64,000 nt of DNA from Rostratula benghalensis (GCA_013399305.1 VXAI01000195.1:621274-685273); one strand, 5' to 3'. Counted from the first letter of the stretch, positions 25,046-54,769 are shown. A program made the numbers and translations. Notes: generated by a model from the sequence alone, not told the origin.

Positions 25046-26099
25046 TGTGGAAAAAACAGGAATGTCATCAAAAACATCAGAATCCAAGGGGAAAAGGGAG
25101 CAAGGCCTGCTTTTCTACTTGGGGAAAGGCTAATGTGACTTAGCATTCTGTAATGTGATTTCTCACTGGATTTATGATTTTATTAGCCCCATAGGCTTTG
25201 CAATATCTCGACGTGACTTTTTACTAGGCAAAAGGACCTGGATTTTCTTACATTCCATCAAGGTGCTTTTCTCTGCTTTTGCTGCTCTGCAGCAGCACAG
25301 CACAGAACTGTTGTTAACTTCGATTGACGTGTTGGCTTTCCAGTGCCTAATTGTTTTGTTTTATCCTGAGCTTGTTAAGAGAGCTGCATTTCTTCTGATT
25401 ATTCTCTGAGTGCTCTCATATTATTTCAATACATATTTTGTACTAGCCCCCTAGTTGTTTGGTTTGGGTTTTGTTTTTTTTTTTTTAAATAATTTCTGTG
25501 TTATTGTTTCATTGTGCTCTCCAGCCACACACAGACAAGAAAAATAAAATTCCAACGGCAGATATTTTTTTTTTCCCCTGGAGACAGCCCCCTCGCCTTT
25601 GTAAAGCTGCCCAGTGCTGGAGAGGCTGAGTTCTTTAGCCCCAAATGAAATTGGAAAGACCGATATGGAATGTGACAGAATTTTAAATGATAAAATACTA
25701 CTTACCCGGTTCTACCAAGTCCTATTTTGGTCATAGAAATCAATGATTTCAAGGAGAGTGAACTCTCTTCACAGGAACACCAGGTGGCAATATTGGCTCA
25801 GAGGAGAAGGCAAGCCTTGCGCACACGCTGTGGGCTTTTTTTTTTTTTTTTTTTTTTTTTGCCAGAATCTTCTAACGAACCTAATAGGCATCGAGAGCCA
25901 ATTGTCTTAAATATTTTTAAAGACGGTAACATCTTCATCCTTCTGAGGAGCGCGCCGTCCTTAGGCCTGAGCTGACAAAGGTAGCGGTGCTGCCCTGCCC
26001 AGGCCGCTGCAGGGGACTGTGGGGTCAGAAGAGCCAAGTGACTTGTGAATTAAAATTACCATTTTGGGCAAAAATGTGCAAAAACGCCTGGCTAGCGTG
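25046..26099. other. Non-coding, T-rich
   Basis: Upstream of the MATR3 CpG island. Contains T25 at about 25836-25860 and no supported gene. Confidence 0.6.
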
Positions 26100-26348
26100 A
26101 CCATCCCTCCCAGTCACGGAAGGAGGGAGAGGGAGCCCTGAAGGGAACGCTGAGGAGAGCCCTGACTCACTCTGGAGGGGGCTTTGCTGGAGACGCGTTT
26201 CTTCCTGGGGTTACCAGGGTTCGGAGGGGACCAAGCCCAGGGCTGTCGCTCCGGCTGTCGCCCGCGGCGGGAGGCGCTGAGGAAGCTGAAGGCGGCCCCA
26301 GGCTCTCGCCCCTCCCACCCCCGGGCTCCCCTCAGCGACGGGGGGGGG

Positions 26349-26804
26349 NNNNNNNNNNNNNNNNNNNNNNNNNNNNNNNNNNNNNNNNNNNNNNNNNNNN
26401 NNNNNNNNNNNNNNNNNNNNNNNNNNNNNNNNNNNNNNNNNNNNNNNNNNNNNNNNNNNNNNNNNNNNNNNNNNNNNNNNNNNNNNNNNNNNNNNNNNNN
26501 NNNNNNNNNNNNNNNNNNNNNNNNNNNNNNNNNNNNNNNNNNNNNNNNNNNNNNNNNNNNNNNNNNNNNNNNNNNNNNNNNNNNNNNNNNNNNNNNNNNN
26601 NNNNNNNNNNNNNNNNNNNNNNNNNNNNNNNNNNNNNNNNNNNNNNNNNNNNNNNNNNNNNNNNNNNNNNNNNNNNNNNNNNNNNNNNNNNNNNNNNNNN
26701 NNNNNNNNNNNNNNNNNNNNNNNNNNNNNNNNNNNNNNNNNNNNNNNNNNNNNNNNNNNNNNNNNNNNNNNNNNNNNNNNNNNNNNNNNNNNNNNNNNNN
26801 NNNN
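26349..26804. other. Assembly gap (456 N)
   Basis: Run of N between a G-homopolymer on the left and a CGCC/TTCC-repeat region on the right. It sits inside the MATR3 CpG island, so part of the promoter or first exon is missing. Any reading frame drawn across it is an artefact. Confidence 0.99.
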
Positions 26805-26820
26805 CGCCACCGCCGCGCTC

Positions 26821-26850
26821 TCCCTTCCTTCCTTCCTTCGTTCCTTCCTT
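26821..26850 (+). repeat. (TTCC)n simple repeat beside the gap
   Basis: Near-perfect CTTC/TTCC tetranucleotide run ending directly before the candidate donor CTCGCAG/GTAGGA. If transcribed, it makes a pyrimidine-rich end to the candidate MATR3 first exon. Confidence 0.85.
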
Positions 26851-27205
26851 CTCGCAGGTAGGAGCGGTGCTGCTCCCGCCCCCGGCCCGCCGCCATGCCG
26901 TCAACCGGCGGAGGCCGCCGCTCCGTGAGGGGGTAGGGGTGGAAGGGTGGGGGGGCGCCCGTTAATAACGGGGCGGGGGGGAGTAAACGGGCCTGGCGCA
27001 TGCAGGAGCGACGGGCCCGGCCGGTGCCTCGGGCCGCCCGCAGCGCCAACCGGCGCCCCCGCCCGGCGCCCGGCGAAACTGCGGCCCAGGCCGGCCCGAA
27101 CAAAGCCCCGCGGCCCGGCCGTCCTCCCCTCCGCCATGGCAGGTAGCGGCGGGCCGGGGGTCCCGCCCTCAGCCAGAGAGCGTTCTCTGCCCGGCTGTTG
27201 AGGGT

Positions 27206-30200
27206 TTGAACGCTTTAAACGTGTTTCCTGGGGTGGCTCCAGTTTCGCCGGTTGAAACTTCACCGGAGCGCCCTGATAGCGCTTCTGGTGTAGGCTTAGG
27301 CCTCGGGGCCGGCATCTTTCCCCTCCAGCCCCCAAAAAACGGCAACTCTGAAACAAACCGGCGTGTCAGGAGCGTGCGAGCCTTCCCCACGCTTCCGAAG
27401 GCCGTTAGCCTCCAGAACTGCTGGTTTTGACGTTTATCCAGCATTAAGAATTTATGAGCGTTAAGAGTACTGACAGTGGAAGCATCCGTTTGACTCCTCT
27501 TTCTACTCAGTTTCACTTTCATGTAATTTAGCCTGTGGTTATAGATCCTGCTGCGGGGATTTATCTTTTTTTTTTTTTTCCTTCCTGTGGCGGATTAATA
27601 ACATTTCTAAAATAGACGTTTTGTTTCCAGAGTCAAAAGTAATGAGGTATTGCATTCACCTATACTGAAAATAAGCAAAAGTTTAAAAAGAATTTTTCTG
27701 GGGACCTGGAGAACTGCTTTGTAAATGCAGCGTTTATGCTGCAGAAAGAAAGCTGAAAAATCCCTCTTGTAAACGTGCAGGTTTTTTTTCCTTTCCAACA
27801 AAGCATACCTTTGGGGAAGAAAGTATCTGATACTACTTTAAACAATTGAATACTTTTGAAAATATTTATTCTTTTTATTCAGCTTTAACTTCTTCAGGTT
27901 TTTTGAACTGTCGTTGGAGTAGGTGATCCTGCCTCCCTAGAGTAAGGGAGCAACTCTTGTTGAAAATGTCTCTTAAAACAGTCTGCGTAGTTTTCCTGCC
28001 TCAGAAAAGAAAAAGGGAACATTTTCTGATACTTCTTTATGAAGAATCTGTTGCTCCGGGCATTTAATCCCTGAATTTCGAAATACATTGCCATTTAAAA
28101 CTCTTTTATATATTAAAATCCTACATTATTTTTTCAAAATGGAGTGAAACATGTTAACGTTTTTAACGTGTTGCTGAGAAATTAAGTGAACTTCCTCTTG
28201 AATTTGATCAAAACGCACACACAATGATTCATACTGAATTGTGTGTGATATTTAGAGTAGGGGTGCTGGCACTTGAGCCTTGCACGTGTGTTTGCTCTGG
28301 GGTAACCCAATACCCATACTTTCGTGTAGACTAAGTAAGGCAACAAAATCTGAGCAACAAATTGAAGGGGTTTTGATTGTTTCCTTATGATTCTAGTGAG
28401 GCTGGCGATGTCACAAGCCTTTTCTTGTATGTTTGTTTTAGAGAAGCTGTCTGAAGTCACTGTATTGAAAATTTTAGTGTCCAGTGTTTTGCAGGGATCT
28501 AGGTGTTGTGCCCATCCCAGTACTAAATGGAGGGAAGATTAACTGAGACAAATTCCTAAATGCATCCTTAAATGGGAATATCCACTTGCCTAAAGATAAA
28601 AACTAAAAACCCAGTAAGAAGGAGGGAAGAAAAGTAAATCTTTAAAGCTCCAAACTAAATTAATGGTCCATGGTATTATGTTTCATACAATTGAAATATG
28701 ATTGCCACCTGTTGTTTGGTTTTTTTTTTTTTTCAAGGACTATGTTTAAATAAAAATGCTCATTAATTTGGTGGGAAATAAAGTAAATCTTGTCTGCTGC
28801 CCTTCGCTGTGACTCACGCATGTCTCTGTTTTAGAGACTGTGAAGATATTTTGTAATCTTACGCTTGACAGTATTCTGACTGGCTCGGCAAATACGCAGG
28901 AGAAGCTGTTGTAAGCAAAGCTGCAAAGGAATTTGGTTTATTTGTTAATTTATGAAGGTATTTTTGTAGCCTCTATGCTGCTTGCATTCTTGCTCAGTGC
29001 TCTGAGTCAACAAGTCTTGAAAACAAAAGCAAATACCTCGCAATATTTCCGAACTAACTTAGTTTGCAAGTGTTTAAGTACCATATTGTGTAGTCATAGC
29101 TTAAACAAAAGCGGTTTTATTTCGAGCACTAAAACAGTCACACAGTCCCTAGATTCTTCTCTGTAGTTAGAATACATCTTTACAACCTCATGCAAGATTT
29201 CAGCTGGGAAAGAATGGGATTTTATCCCACCTCTGGAAATGGCTGGAGGCAGACCTATGTTCACTGATTAGTCAGAAGGCTTTTTAATCGCTTACCAAAT
29301 CAGAATACAGAATTGTTCTGTTTTTTTCTTAATAAAAGTCAAATTGTTTCCCTGTTATACTGATTAACTCTGATATGATCTTTGCATCACTTCATATATG
29401 ACTTTTTTGTTTTTAAATAAACAGTGCTATGATCTGATTTTTGTAAAAGTTTTGGTGCCCATGAGACTGTTCATCCCCAGTGCTACTGTGACTGAACAGC
29501 AATTGTCTCCTCGCTCTGCCAAGTGCAGTAACGTCCAGTCATTGTGACTGGAGCTTCTGTGCTGAGACCCTACCTCGTTCTGCAATGACTGTTTTTGGTA
29601 GACCCCTTCATAGAGGTTTTCATAGGTGCTGGAAACTGGGCACATCCCGCTTCTTGTAGAGCTGTAGCTCTGAAGGTACTAACAAAGAGGGGACTCAAAA
29701 GTAGTAGCAAGAAGTGCATGGAAGCCACAGAACTAATCCTGACGGCCATTATTTTATACATTAGAGGCTGTTTCTGTTTTTCTCTTCTAAAGATACACAT
29801 TTTTTTCTTCCTTTAACTCTCTGTACTGATCTTTGGACCCTTTTTTCACTTCTGTTGTTTCTGTAAAGGAATAAATGCACTTTTTTTTAACAAAAAAAGG
29901 GGGATGCTTGAATTTGTGAAATTACATAACAAGCGGAACTAGGAAGTCAGAGTCTTCTGCAGTACTCTTTTCTGCATTCAAACATTGAAGATTATGTAAG
30001 TCCTTTTAAGATTCTTAACTGCTACACTAGTCATTTTAATTTCCCATTTCTAAATACATTTTTTTCATATGCAGTATTTCTTCTGAAGCAATCTTCTGTT
30101 GCAGTAACCTGAGATCCTTATGGGCTCCTCTGATCCAGCGAGTCACTGAGATGAAGCTGAATGTAATCTTAAGAAATGAAACTCTTCCAGTTACTTGTTG

Positions 30201-33200
30201 TGCGAGGCCTCAAACAGGTTGTATAGTCTGCATGCTGTTTGAGTTTTTGAGGTCACCACTTTTGAAGATCAGTTGAACAAGACGAATTACTTTCTTGCAT
30301 GTGAAACAGCCATGTTAAATCACCACCCTGAACAGGGTGTTTATCTGCATTTTTTTTTTCTTTCTGAGGCTGTTAGACAGTTCCTCCTCTGCCTTAGAAA
30401 AGACAATAGCCTTTTCTGTATCGTCCAAGTTGAAGTAATCCCATAGACTTCAAACCCATTACACTTGGTGGTTCAGCAGCTAGGTAACATCTGCTTCTCA
30501 TTTCCTTGCAACTTCTTGGTTTTACTACCATTATTTCAGGGAGCAATGTGGGGAGCTGTCTGAATTTGTCACTTTGACTTCAAGATCTCTTCCCTCAATT
30601 GCCTTGATGCAGCAGAGACAGAGAAGTTTGCCAAGAAGTGTAAGGTCTTATGTAGTGGAATAGATGGCTGCAAAAAGGACTGCTGTGCCGAGTGTCACAC
30701 ATAAGGGAGGAAGAAAAATCTGTAGATTTTTATCCAAAAAGCAGGGATTGTGGGTGTGAAACTTTGAGACTTTTTTCTCCAGGGGTGTTCTGTATTGAAA
30801 AGTCCTGTGCTGTTACAAACTGGGGGTGTATTTTTCAGCTTGCAGATTATTTTGTGCATTCATATCTGAGTTTATTTGATTAAATTCAATGTGGTTTGAA
30901 TAATTTTGGTTTTGAAGTGAAAGTGAAACTGACTAGAAAGTGAAAACAGTTATTTTTCATTTTTGAGACTTTAAATAGTGGAAGAGGAATGTGTAAAAGA
31001 TGAGTTATCTTAAGGACAGCATTAATATAAAAGCTATAACATGTACACACAGGTGAAGAATCTTAAGAGTGGTAGAAGGAACAGGGAACTATTTTCAGCC
31101 TACTGGTGTTCTATAAAAGGTGGTAATCTGTGGTTATCATGTTCAGCATGATCAGTGTATCCCAAAAATCACTTAAACTTTTCAGGAACAAAATTAATAC
31201 TAATCTGGAGTTAGAGTTTTAGAATTTTTATTAATCAGTTTTACACAAAAAGAAAATCCTTTTGTAGTGTTTGAACGTCAGCCTTGGTTTGGCCCTTATT
31301 TTGTAGCAGTATATTCTGTAGGATTCAAATTTCTTATTTTGTTGTCAGCCTTTACAGAAAACTCTTTTGCAACTTCTAGATAAAAAGTTTTTTTCATTGT
31401 CTGCACTTCTCTGGGAATCTATTTGACTTTCAACTTATTTCGAGGTTGCTTTATATTACATATTTTCAAATCCTAATATGGCCAAATTTCTGTCCACAGA
31501 TCTTAAAAATGTATATCTGAAAGCCTGTCTGTTTCCCAGAATAGCTGAAATTACCCGGAGAACAATTAGCATAACACTTCCAACTCTGCTAAATCATGTC
31601 TGGATCTTTAGACAGCTTTATTCAGTCCTCCTCATCTTGTTGCGATGACTCAGTTGATGGCACATGCTCTTGAAAGGTGATGCTGGTCCCTGGGAACCTG
31701 TCTCTATCAGATACTGCCATGAAATCTTTCAGAAATGCTCAATGCAAGAGCTGTGATCTTAAAATCACGTGTTTAAACCTGACCATGTGGAAGTTAAACG
31801 TTCTTTGGTATGGTTTTTACAGCTCTTCCCCCACCTTGTTTTGTGTCTGTCTTCATCCAGTCCTCAAGGAGTGGGGAAGGTTAGGATTAGAGCGTGGCAG
31901 GGATGTGATAAATAGGGATTTCTGAGGATAGCCCCAAACCTAGTTTTTCTTTAGTCACTCCACTCTACTGCCTAATTAGTTGTAGGGCAATTTGCTGCCT
32001 AGCACAGCAATGGCCAATGTTATATTCTGTCTTCATCATACGATTGTCTTACTCTCCAACTCCATGCTTTTTCATGAGATGTCCCCCTTGGTTTCTTTGT
32101 CTCTCTTTCTTTCCCCCCCCCCCCCCCCGTCCCATCTTTCCTGGTTTTACTTTTCTCTTTGCTTTTTTCCTCTCTGTGGGTTATGGTTACACAAAACCTC
32201 ACCATGTGTGGGGTGAGAGCATGGCGTGGGGTCGGGTTCTCTGCAGCCCAGGACCCTGCCAGACCAGGAATTGCTCGCGTTTGTTCTCCCATAATCTCTC
32301 CAGAGCAGTGGACAATGAGCTGCCCATGGAAAAACTGCAGCAAGAGGATTAGTGAGCATGTGTTCAAAGAGAAAGGGTACGTTTGGAGAGTGGAGAACTT
32401 TCCTGATTTAGTGAAAGCTTGAATAGTGCAGGTCCTCACTTTAACAGCAGGATGCACTGTGCCTTTCCCAGCTACGTGGTTGTCTGCTGAACCACTACTC
32501 CAGCCAGGTCTGTAAAGGCCTCTGGAATATCTGATTTTATGAAGAACCTTGCAAGTTCAGCTTCAGACTCTTCTGTAAGTGTGTGAATGAACTAGAAGGG
32601 GAAGGATTAAGGATTAATTTGTAGAATTGTCATAAAGTCCTTTAAAGATAGTAAATGTATGTAAGATAAAACATAGTACTAGACAATATTACTGTTTCTC
32701 ATGTTTGAACTTGAAAGAGTCTTGCTTTTCACAATATAGTTCTGAAATGCTTTCTATCCAGGTGTTCCTTAGTGTGGCCAGCTTCTCCTGGATATTTTGC
32801 CTAGTTTGGCTCATCTGCTCTCCCTATATCCTTGGGTTTTTGTTTTCCTTTGAAGCTTTCTGCAGTGCTTTTGTGTCTTCTGATACTTCTAAATTTGTTT
32901 CTCATCCCCATGTTTCTCAATCTCTTGCTCTTAACCAAATGTTACACAATTAAGCTTACTTTAAGTAACTCCAACATGTGTGGCTCTTAAAAGCACAGCT
33001 GAAATACACATTTAGATGTACTTAGACTATGTAGAAAACTGTATAAAGCCGTTACTTTTTGGAGTTGTGTGGGTTTTGTGTGCTTTATGTATCTTGCAGA
33101 ATCCATTATTTTTCTACATACATGCATAAATAATTTTGTAACATGCTGCTACTGAGGAAGAAAACCCAAGTGCTTTTCAACTTAAAGTAGAAAAAACTTG

Positions 33201-34772
33201 ATGCACCATTGAAATGGGGCTGTGGATTTGGCTCGTAATCTTGATCTTTTTTTCTTCTGTTTGCAGTACAGGAGAAAACTGCCTTCTGCAGAGCTGGTCT
33301 CTTCAAGGAAAAAATCCTTGCTTTCATTTTGTCCTTCCCATTCCTCCCCAGCTATGTGTTCTGTTAGAAGCTGATTTCATTTGCAGCTGTGCAATTTATG
33401 CCCTTTTCTTTTTTATCTCTTCCCCCCCCCCCCCCGAAGTGAGTATGTGTTTTATGTGCATCTGAGCAGCAGCGCTGGAAGAGCAAAACTGCTCAGCAGA
33501 GATTGGAAAGAGCTTTACCACACTGGAGTTTCGAAAACAATGTATTTCTGGTGGAGTGTTTGCATGTGTGTTGAATTACTTGACATTTTGTGTATCTATC
33601 CCAATGCTGAAAGAGTATGGGGAGAAGTATTACAGTTTATTTCTGCTCTATGCTAAAAAAAAATAATACGTTTATGGAATATATACACTGTGTGGTAAAA
33701 TATACTGTGAGCATTGACACGCTGTTTAGTTAAAACTTCAAGGAAATGGAGCTGAACCAAATATTTAAATATCAGGTTAGTATTTTCAGGGGTCACAGGG
33801 CAGATAGCTGTCTCTATTGAGTGTTGCTTTAGGATCTTTAACATCCACATGTGTCAAAGTGTCAGCCCTGAAGAGGAAAGGAGCATTTTGCTGGTAAGAG
33901 GCAGGGGACAGGGTTGTCCTGTAGGGCTGGTGGGGTGCAGTGCCATCTCCTGACTCACCTGCTGTCTCTTGCTGCAGGGGCAGGGTTTTCCTTGGGTCTC
34001 CCATCCCACCACAAAGCCTGACCTTGTTTAGCTGGAGGTCTGCCAGTACAGGCCAGTGTCACGGCTGGATATAACACACTAAAGAGTCGCTTCTGAGTGC
34101 TGCTACCTGTAAAACTGCAATTTGAGCAAGAGGTCTTGTTTACTTCCTGCAAAATTAAAAACTTACTTTTCTTGTTCACATCTGTCTTCACATCAGTAAT
34201 TTGTTGGGTTGTTTTTTTTTTTTTTTTTTTGAACTGCATAAAGATTGATTGTTATGTTTGGTCTTATTTACCAGATCTTACCGCAGAAACTTTTTGCCCA
34301 AACTTCAGTTACTTTTAACTTCCTTTTGTCCTGTTCTGTGGTGGTACAGGTTTCATTTTCAAATATGTATCGTATGCCAAAGTCATCTTGGATTCTATGG
34401 GCTTAAGTTTTTTTGTGTTCTTCTCATAGACACTGTAAAGTAGGGTATGAACAAAACCAGTAATCAGGGATCAAGGCTTATATGCTAGTAAACTTTAGAT
34501 GCTTTCAGACATCCCAAACTTCTGAAATTCACTTGTCTTCGGTATGAAAGTAGCTTTCTGTAGAAGAATAGTAGTATGTATAGGAAACAGGACTGTATTT
34601 TTATCTGAAATGATATATGTAGGTTCTGGGTGCCTCTTGAATCTGTTACATTATGTAATAAAAGCCTTGTAAGATTGAGATCTGCAATGTTTTTTTAGAT
34701 CAACATGATGCATAAGTTTAAAACTGCATCTGTTTAAAGGGTTTATGACTAAAACTGCTTGTTTTTCTACAG
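27206..34772 (+). other. MATR3: Inferred first intron of MATR3
   Basis: AT-rich sequence with no convincing coding exon. It contains T runs, a C16 run at 32113-32128 and one segment (28835-28910) bounded by splice-like sites. In mammals this part of the locus hosts the SNHG4/SNORA74 snoRNA unit; I looked for an H/ACA snoRNA here and could not identify one. Confidence 0.5.
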
Positions 34773-50914
<16,142 letters not shown>

Positions 50915-51288
50915 AAGGAAGGAAGGATGTAAGGAAAAAAAAACAGCAGCTTTGTTTTTAATGTTAATCTTTTTTTTAAAAAGCAGTACAAGTAGTAGCT
51001 GGAAATACTGTATTCTTTTTTGTTTTAGTGAAATACAGTAGGCATTAGAGGTCTGTTCATGTGTTAAATGTTGTAGCAGCAAAAAAGCATATGCAGTTAA
51101 GTTAACAACAAAAATTTGTTCTTAATGTGAGAATGGCAACAAGTTTTTTTGTTTTGACACTTCCAAGCTATTAAAGAAATAATAATAATCTTGCACACTT
51201 GTGGAAAGCTCATCGATGGGAAGAAAACTTCATTTAAGTGACATTTCCTATTTTTGAGCTTCAGAAATTGTCTTTCAGTTCCATTCTC

Positions 51289-51294
51289 AATAAA
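51289..51294 (+). terminator. MATR3: Proximal poly(A) signal, MATR3
   Basis: Canonical AATAAA about 375 nt after the stop codon, embedded in an A-rich stretch. Confidence 0.5.
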
Positions 51295-51926
51295 AAATAA
51301 TAAAAAAATAACACTATTTTTATTTTATCTAGAACATTCCGCGTTTCAGTCTGAGCCTAGCAGGTATTTAATTTGGAGTGTAGGGCTGTCATTGCATTTC
51401 ACTTTTGAGAAGTCTTTAAGTGTAAGTTGCATTTTTAAATGTTGAATTGCAGTTTCTTTTAATGTCATTGCTGTTACATAGCGAATAGAAAAGTAGTGAC
51501 TAGTCAGCTTTACAACTTTGTGATTTTTTTTTTCCCCTAAGCTTTTGATAGACTTTCTTATTCAGCAATTCCATGTATTTTTAGTGACAAGTAAATGCCC
51601 ATTCTCCTCTGACCAGTATTATTTCCCTGAGCTCTTCCTGCTTTTACTTGAATCTCATAGCTGTTGTACACCTCTAGTATATTCAAAAGCAGCATTGAGT
51701 CCTGAAATGTAAAAAGGTATCTTTATATTCTTCACGTGTAATTTTTTCATACCCGACTCGTTTTTGTTAAAACCTGGTTTCATGGAAAATCTTTAGAACT
51801 GTGCTCTTAATGTACCTGCACACGTGAGATGTGAACAGGAATATGCATGTGTAACCTGTGTTTATCTGTAGGTTTTTTTGTTATTTACTGCTTATTTGTG
51901 AATTCAGGTTACTAAAGTGATTTACC

Positions 51927-51932
51927 AATAAA
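51927..51932 (+). terminator. MATR3: Distal poly(A) signal, MATR3
   Basis: Canonical AATAAA about 1.0 kb after the stop codon, in TTTACCAATAAACAAAG. Confidence 0.5.
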
Positions 51933-52239
51933 CAAAGCTAGGCAACGGTAATTCACTCTAGGTGTTTGGCATGTGAACTGCTCTGTCTGCTGAACTCTTG
52001 TGTCCACCATCCCCTTCCTGCCCCAAAACTCCAGCTCTCTTCACAATTTGCATGCTTTATTTAACTGTGATTTAGCAGCTTAATGCGTAACTTTTCTTTT
52101 CTCTTTCCTAAAACCTCCTTCCTTTCCAAACAAATTAAACTATCACTTGTTAAAACACTGGAAGGTGTATCCTGCTGACAAGTTTTATTTCTTGACTTTT
52201 ACGGTGAATAACACAGGATCCTGTGAATAAAAGTGACAA

Positions 52240-54560
52240 GGGACAATTCTTCCTCCCTGAGCCTCTAGGCCAGCAAGGGATGGGTCAGTGCTCAGAAGGG
52301 CTTTCAAATGCAGTCTTGACAGAGTTAATTTCCTTCAGCAGACACAAGATGGGGTGTCTTGTGGAAGTCCCTCTAACTTGCTTTTCCAGTCTGCAAACTT
52401 CTGTTTGTGTGAAATCCATGAAATGTAGTGCAGCACTTGCAGGCTTGAAACTGCTCTACGCCTTTCCCAGGACGCTGAAGGAAAGCGTTGGGCACTCTGC
52501 CCTGCCCTCTGTGCTGTTCTGACCACGTCACAAGGATGTGCTCGAAGCCCCCTTTGCTCACCGTAACATTTCATTTGTCACTCGTCTGTCCCAGAGAGGC
52601 TGCTCCGTTCCTCAGCCGAGTGGGGACCTGGCTCTGAAGCATCCACTCAGTGTCTGGCGGTCACCCCCTTGTTCTCTGAAAGTGGCAGATAAGAAATTTT
52701 GGAGGTCTCCGCGTCCCCCCTACATTTTAACAGTTTCCTGGCAGTTAGGATTAATATATTAAATATATTTTATTTTTAAAGTAGCCTTTTCTTTGCTGTT
52801 ACCTGTGCAGTGTAACTGCCAGGGATTAAACTGTAGGAGGATCTTACATTATGTTTAGCATCTAAACAAGGAACTTTCAGGTGTAAAGTCATTGCCCAAC
52901 ATCAGAGGTAAACCATCCCTCACTCCACTCCCATTTTGTGGCATTGAGAGATGCAAGATGTCCAATGTGAGTACTTTGAAAAACCCTGGTGAACCGTAGG
53001 AAAACGTCACACTCAGGCAACAGGGTACAATCAGAAAATCAATCAAACCTGATCTGTGGTGTGTTTCTGTGGAAAGGGCAGGGAGAAAACACACACCTTG
53101 CACTAATTGTGAACGATTAAGTGTTCGAAGGCCAGATGGGAGGGGGCTTGGAGCAACCTTGTCTGTTGAAGCATCTATGATTCTAATTTCTGGTGAAAAG
53201 ATGGCATCCTAATAACATGATCTGGAGGAGAGGTGCCAGGAGAACGCGCTCTGGTGACAAGACTGATATGTGGTCTCGCCGTGGGCTGTTTGGAGAGAAT
53301 TGTATCTGCGCTGCACAGGGGAAAACAGGCAGAGCAGGAGACGAGTGTGGCTCTGGAACTTAGATGCCAGCTTTTACACACGAATTTCAGCTCAGAAGGG
53401 CAACCCTGAAGGTGGTTGTTGCCTCTCCGCGGTGGGTGTAGCTCAGCAGAGGTGCTGGCCAGACACCGTGGAAGTGAGTAGAAAGAGGAACCTCCATTAT
53501 AAACGAGAAAGCCGTGTGTTGTGTTGGGTTTGTTAACAGAGATGGAAATGAAAGCGGAGTAGCTTTGATTTTTCAGAAGGATGATCCTTGCACAGGGGTA
53601 TTTTTACACTTTTGGAAGTGTGAGGTAGAAGGGAAGCACCCAGTGAGCGTACAACAGGCCACAGGGCTAATTACGAGATCACTAGGAATGGTGACTAATA
53701 AAATTAATACAAACACATCACTGGAAAATCTGCAAAACGCCAGACTTTCTGCAGTTTTTTTTATTTAGGAGGCAGGAAGGAAGTAAAGAGCTGAGCAGAG
53801 AATGTTAATGTTCATTAATTCCTGCCTCACCCAGCCCACGCCAGTGAGGCTATGGTGGAGGAGCTTTCCCAGCTTGGGGTGCTCAGGATTCTGCCCCTGC
53901 TCCCAAAAAAACCCAAAAACATCATAGATTTTGGCGTTCTCAACAGTTACTTCTCTCTCTGCACCTTCACCCCCGCGCACTGTTGGGCTTCGCACTTCCA
54001 CAAGGAAACATTTTCCTGCCGTACCTTTCCCAACATCTGCTGTTGGGGAAGATTTAATTTTTGTGTGTGTGTGTGTGTGGTGTGGTCCAAGCTGGGTGTT
54101 GAGCAGAGGAGGTTGAGAAGCTGATGGGGTTCCATCAGATTGTGTGGCTCACAATGGAGTGGATGGAACCAAGGGCCCCGCCACCATCTCTGTTCCCTCC
54201 ATTTTGGAGAGGCTGGGAAGCTCGGAGGAGTGGAAAAGCCGGTACCTCAGTGGAGTATTTGGGAGGATGGGTTAGCGCAGGTTTAAGCAGGTAGAGTCAG
54301 AAGGACAGACTCCTTTCCACCTTGCCTTTAAGAAAAAGGAGCGGGGGGAGGAAAGCAAAGGAGATCACAAAATCCAGAGGGTTGAAGTCTGAGCGCTTTA
54401 CGTATGCCCCGGGAAAAAAGTGTTCATTATCTCTTAGTTCCTATTATAAAGCCTTAAAAATGCAAGGGTCTAGTGTGGAAACACTGGTTCTGTAAACAGC
54501 CGTAGTTCTCAAAAATTACTTAAATTTCTTCCCTCGGCAGAGCTCAGTACTTTTCTCCAG
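52240..54560. other. MATR3-PAIP2 intergenic region
   Basis: About 2.3 kb with a CR1 remnant (53123-53185) and a (TG)9 microsatellite at 54062-54079. No supported gene between MATR3 and PAIP2. Confidence 0.7.
53123..53185 (+). mobile_element. CR1 remnant (short)
   Basis: About 60 bp resembling the last part of CR1 with an internal deletion: GGGGGCTTGGAGCAACCTTG followed at once by CTATGATTCTA. Confidence 0.6.
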
Positions 54561-54749
54561 GTCAGCTGGTGCACCGGGAGGGCAACAGGGCGGCATTTTT
54601 CCCCCCCTGTGGTAACCCCTCCGGGACCTCCTCCCTGACCGGAGAGGCCAAGGCGCGGGGCCGGGGCGGGAGGGTGGCCGGGGGCTACCCCCTCGTTAGC
54701 GCCATTGGCCTCCCCCTCCGCCGCTACAAGATGGCTGCTCACAAGATGG

Positions 54750-54769
54750 ACTACGCTTCCCGGCGTGCC
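54750..54769 (+). promoter_or_regulatory. ZNF143/THAP11-type site 1
   Basis: ACTACGCTTCCCGGCGTGCC compared with the known consensus ACTACAnnTCCCRGCRTGC: matches except at the sixth base. It lies close to the probable PAIP2 start region. Confidence 0.6.

Larger units (their letters stand above)
26100..27205 (+). promoter_or_regulatory. MATR3: CpG island, probable MATR3 promoter and non-coding first exon
   Basis: Dense CpG sequence on both sides of an N gap, about 8 kb before the MATR3 start codon, with no other coding gene between. Strong splice-donor matches on the + strand are CTCGCAG/GTAGGA (donor at 26858) and ATGGCAG/GTAGCG (donor at 27143). Either could end a non-coding first exon joined to the exon at about 34773. 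The transcription start may lie inside the gap. Confidence 0.6.
50915..51950 (+). other. MATR3: MATR3 3' UTR with two candidate poly(A) signals
   Basis: AT-rich, gene-proximal sequence with AATAAA at 51289-51294 (within an A-rich AATAAAAAATAATAAAA stretch) and at 51927-51932. A third AATAAA lies at 52226-52231. Length and composition fit a roughly 0.4 or 1.0 kb 3' UTR. Which signal is used is inference. Confidence 0.6.

Noticed and set aside
26114..27103. Long minus-strand open frame across the gap
   Set aside because: Most of it is N; the rest is CpG-island sequence with no family resemblance.
27206..34772. SNORA74/U19 snoRNA expected from the mammalian SNHG4-MATR3 arrangement
   Set aside because: No segment with clear H and ACA boxes and matching sequence could be identified by eye; a covariance-model search would decide.
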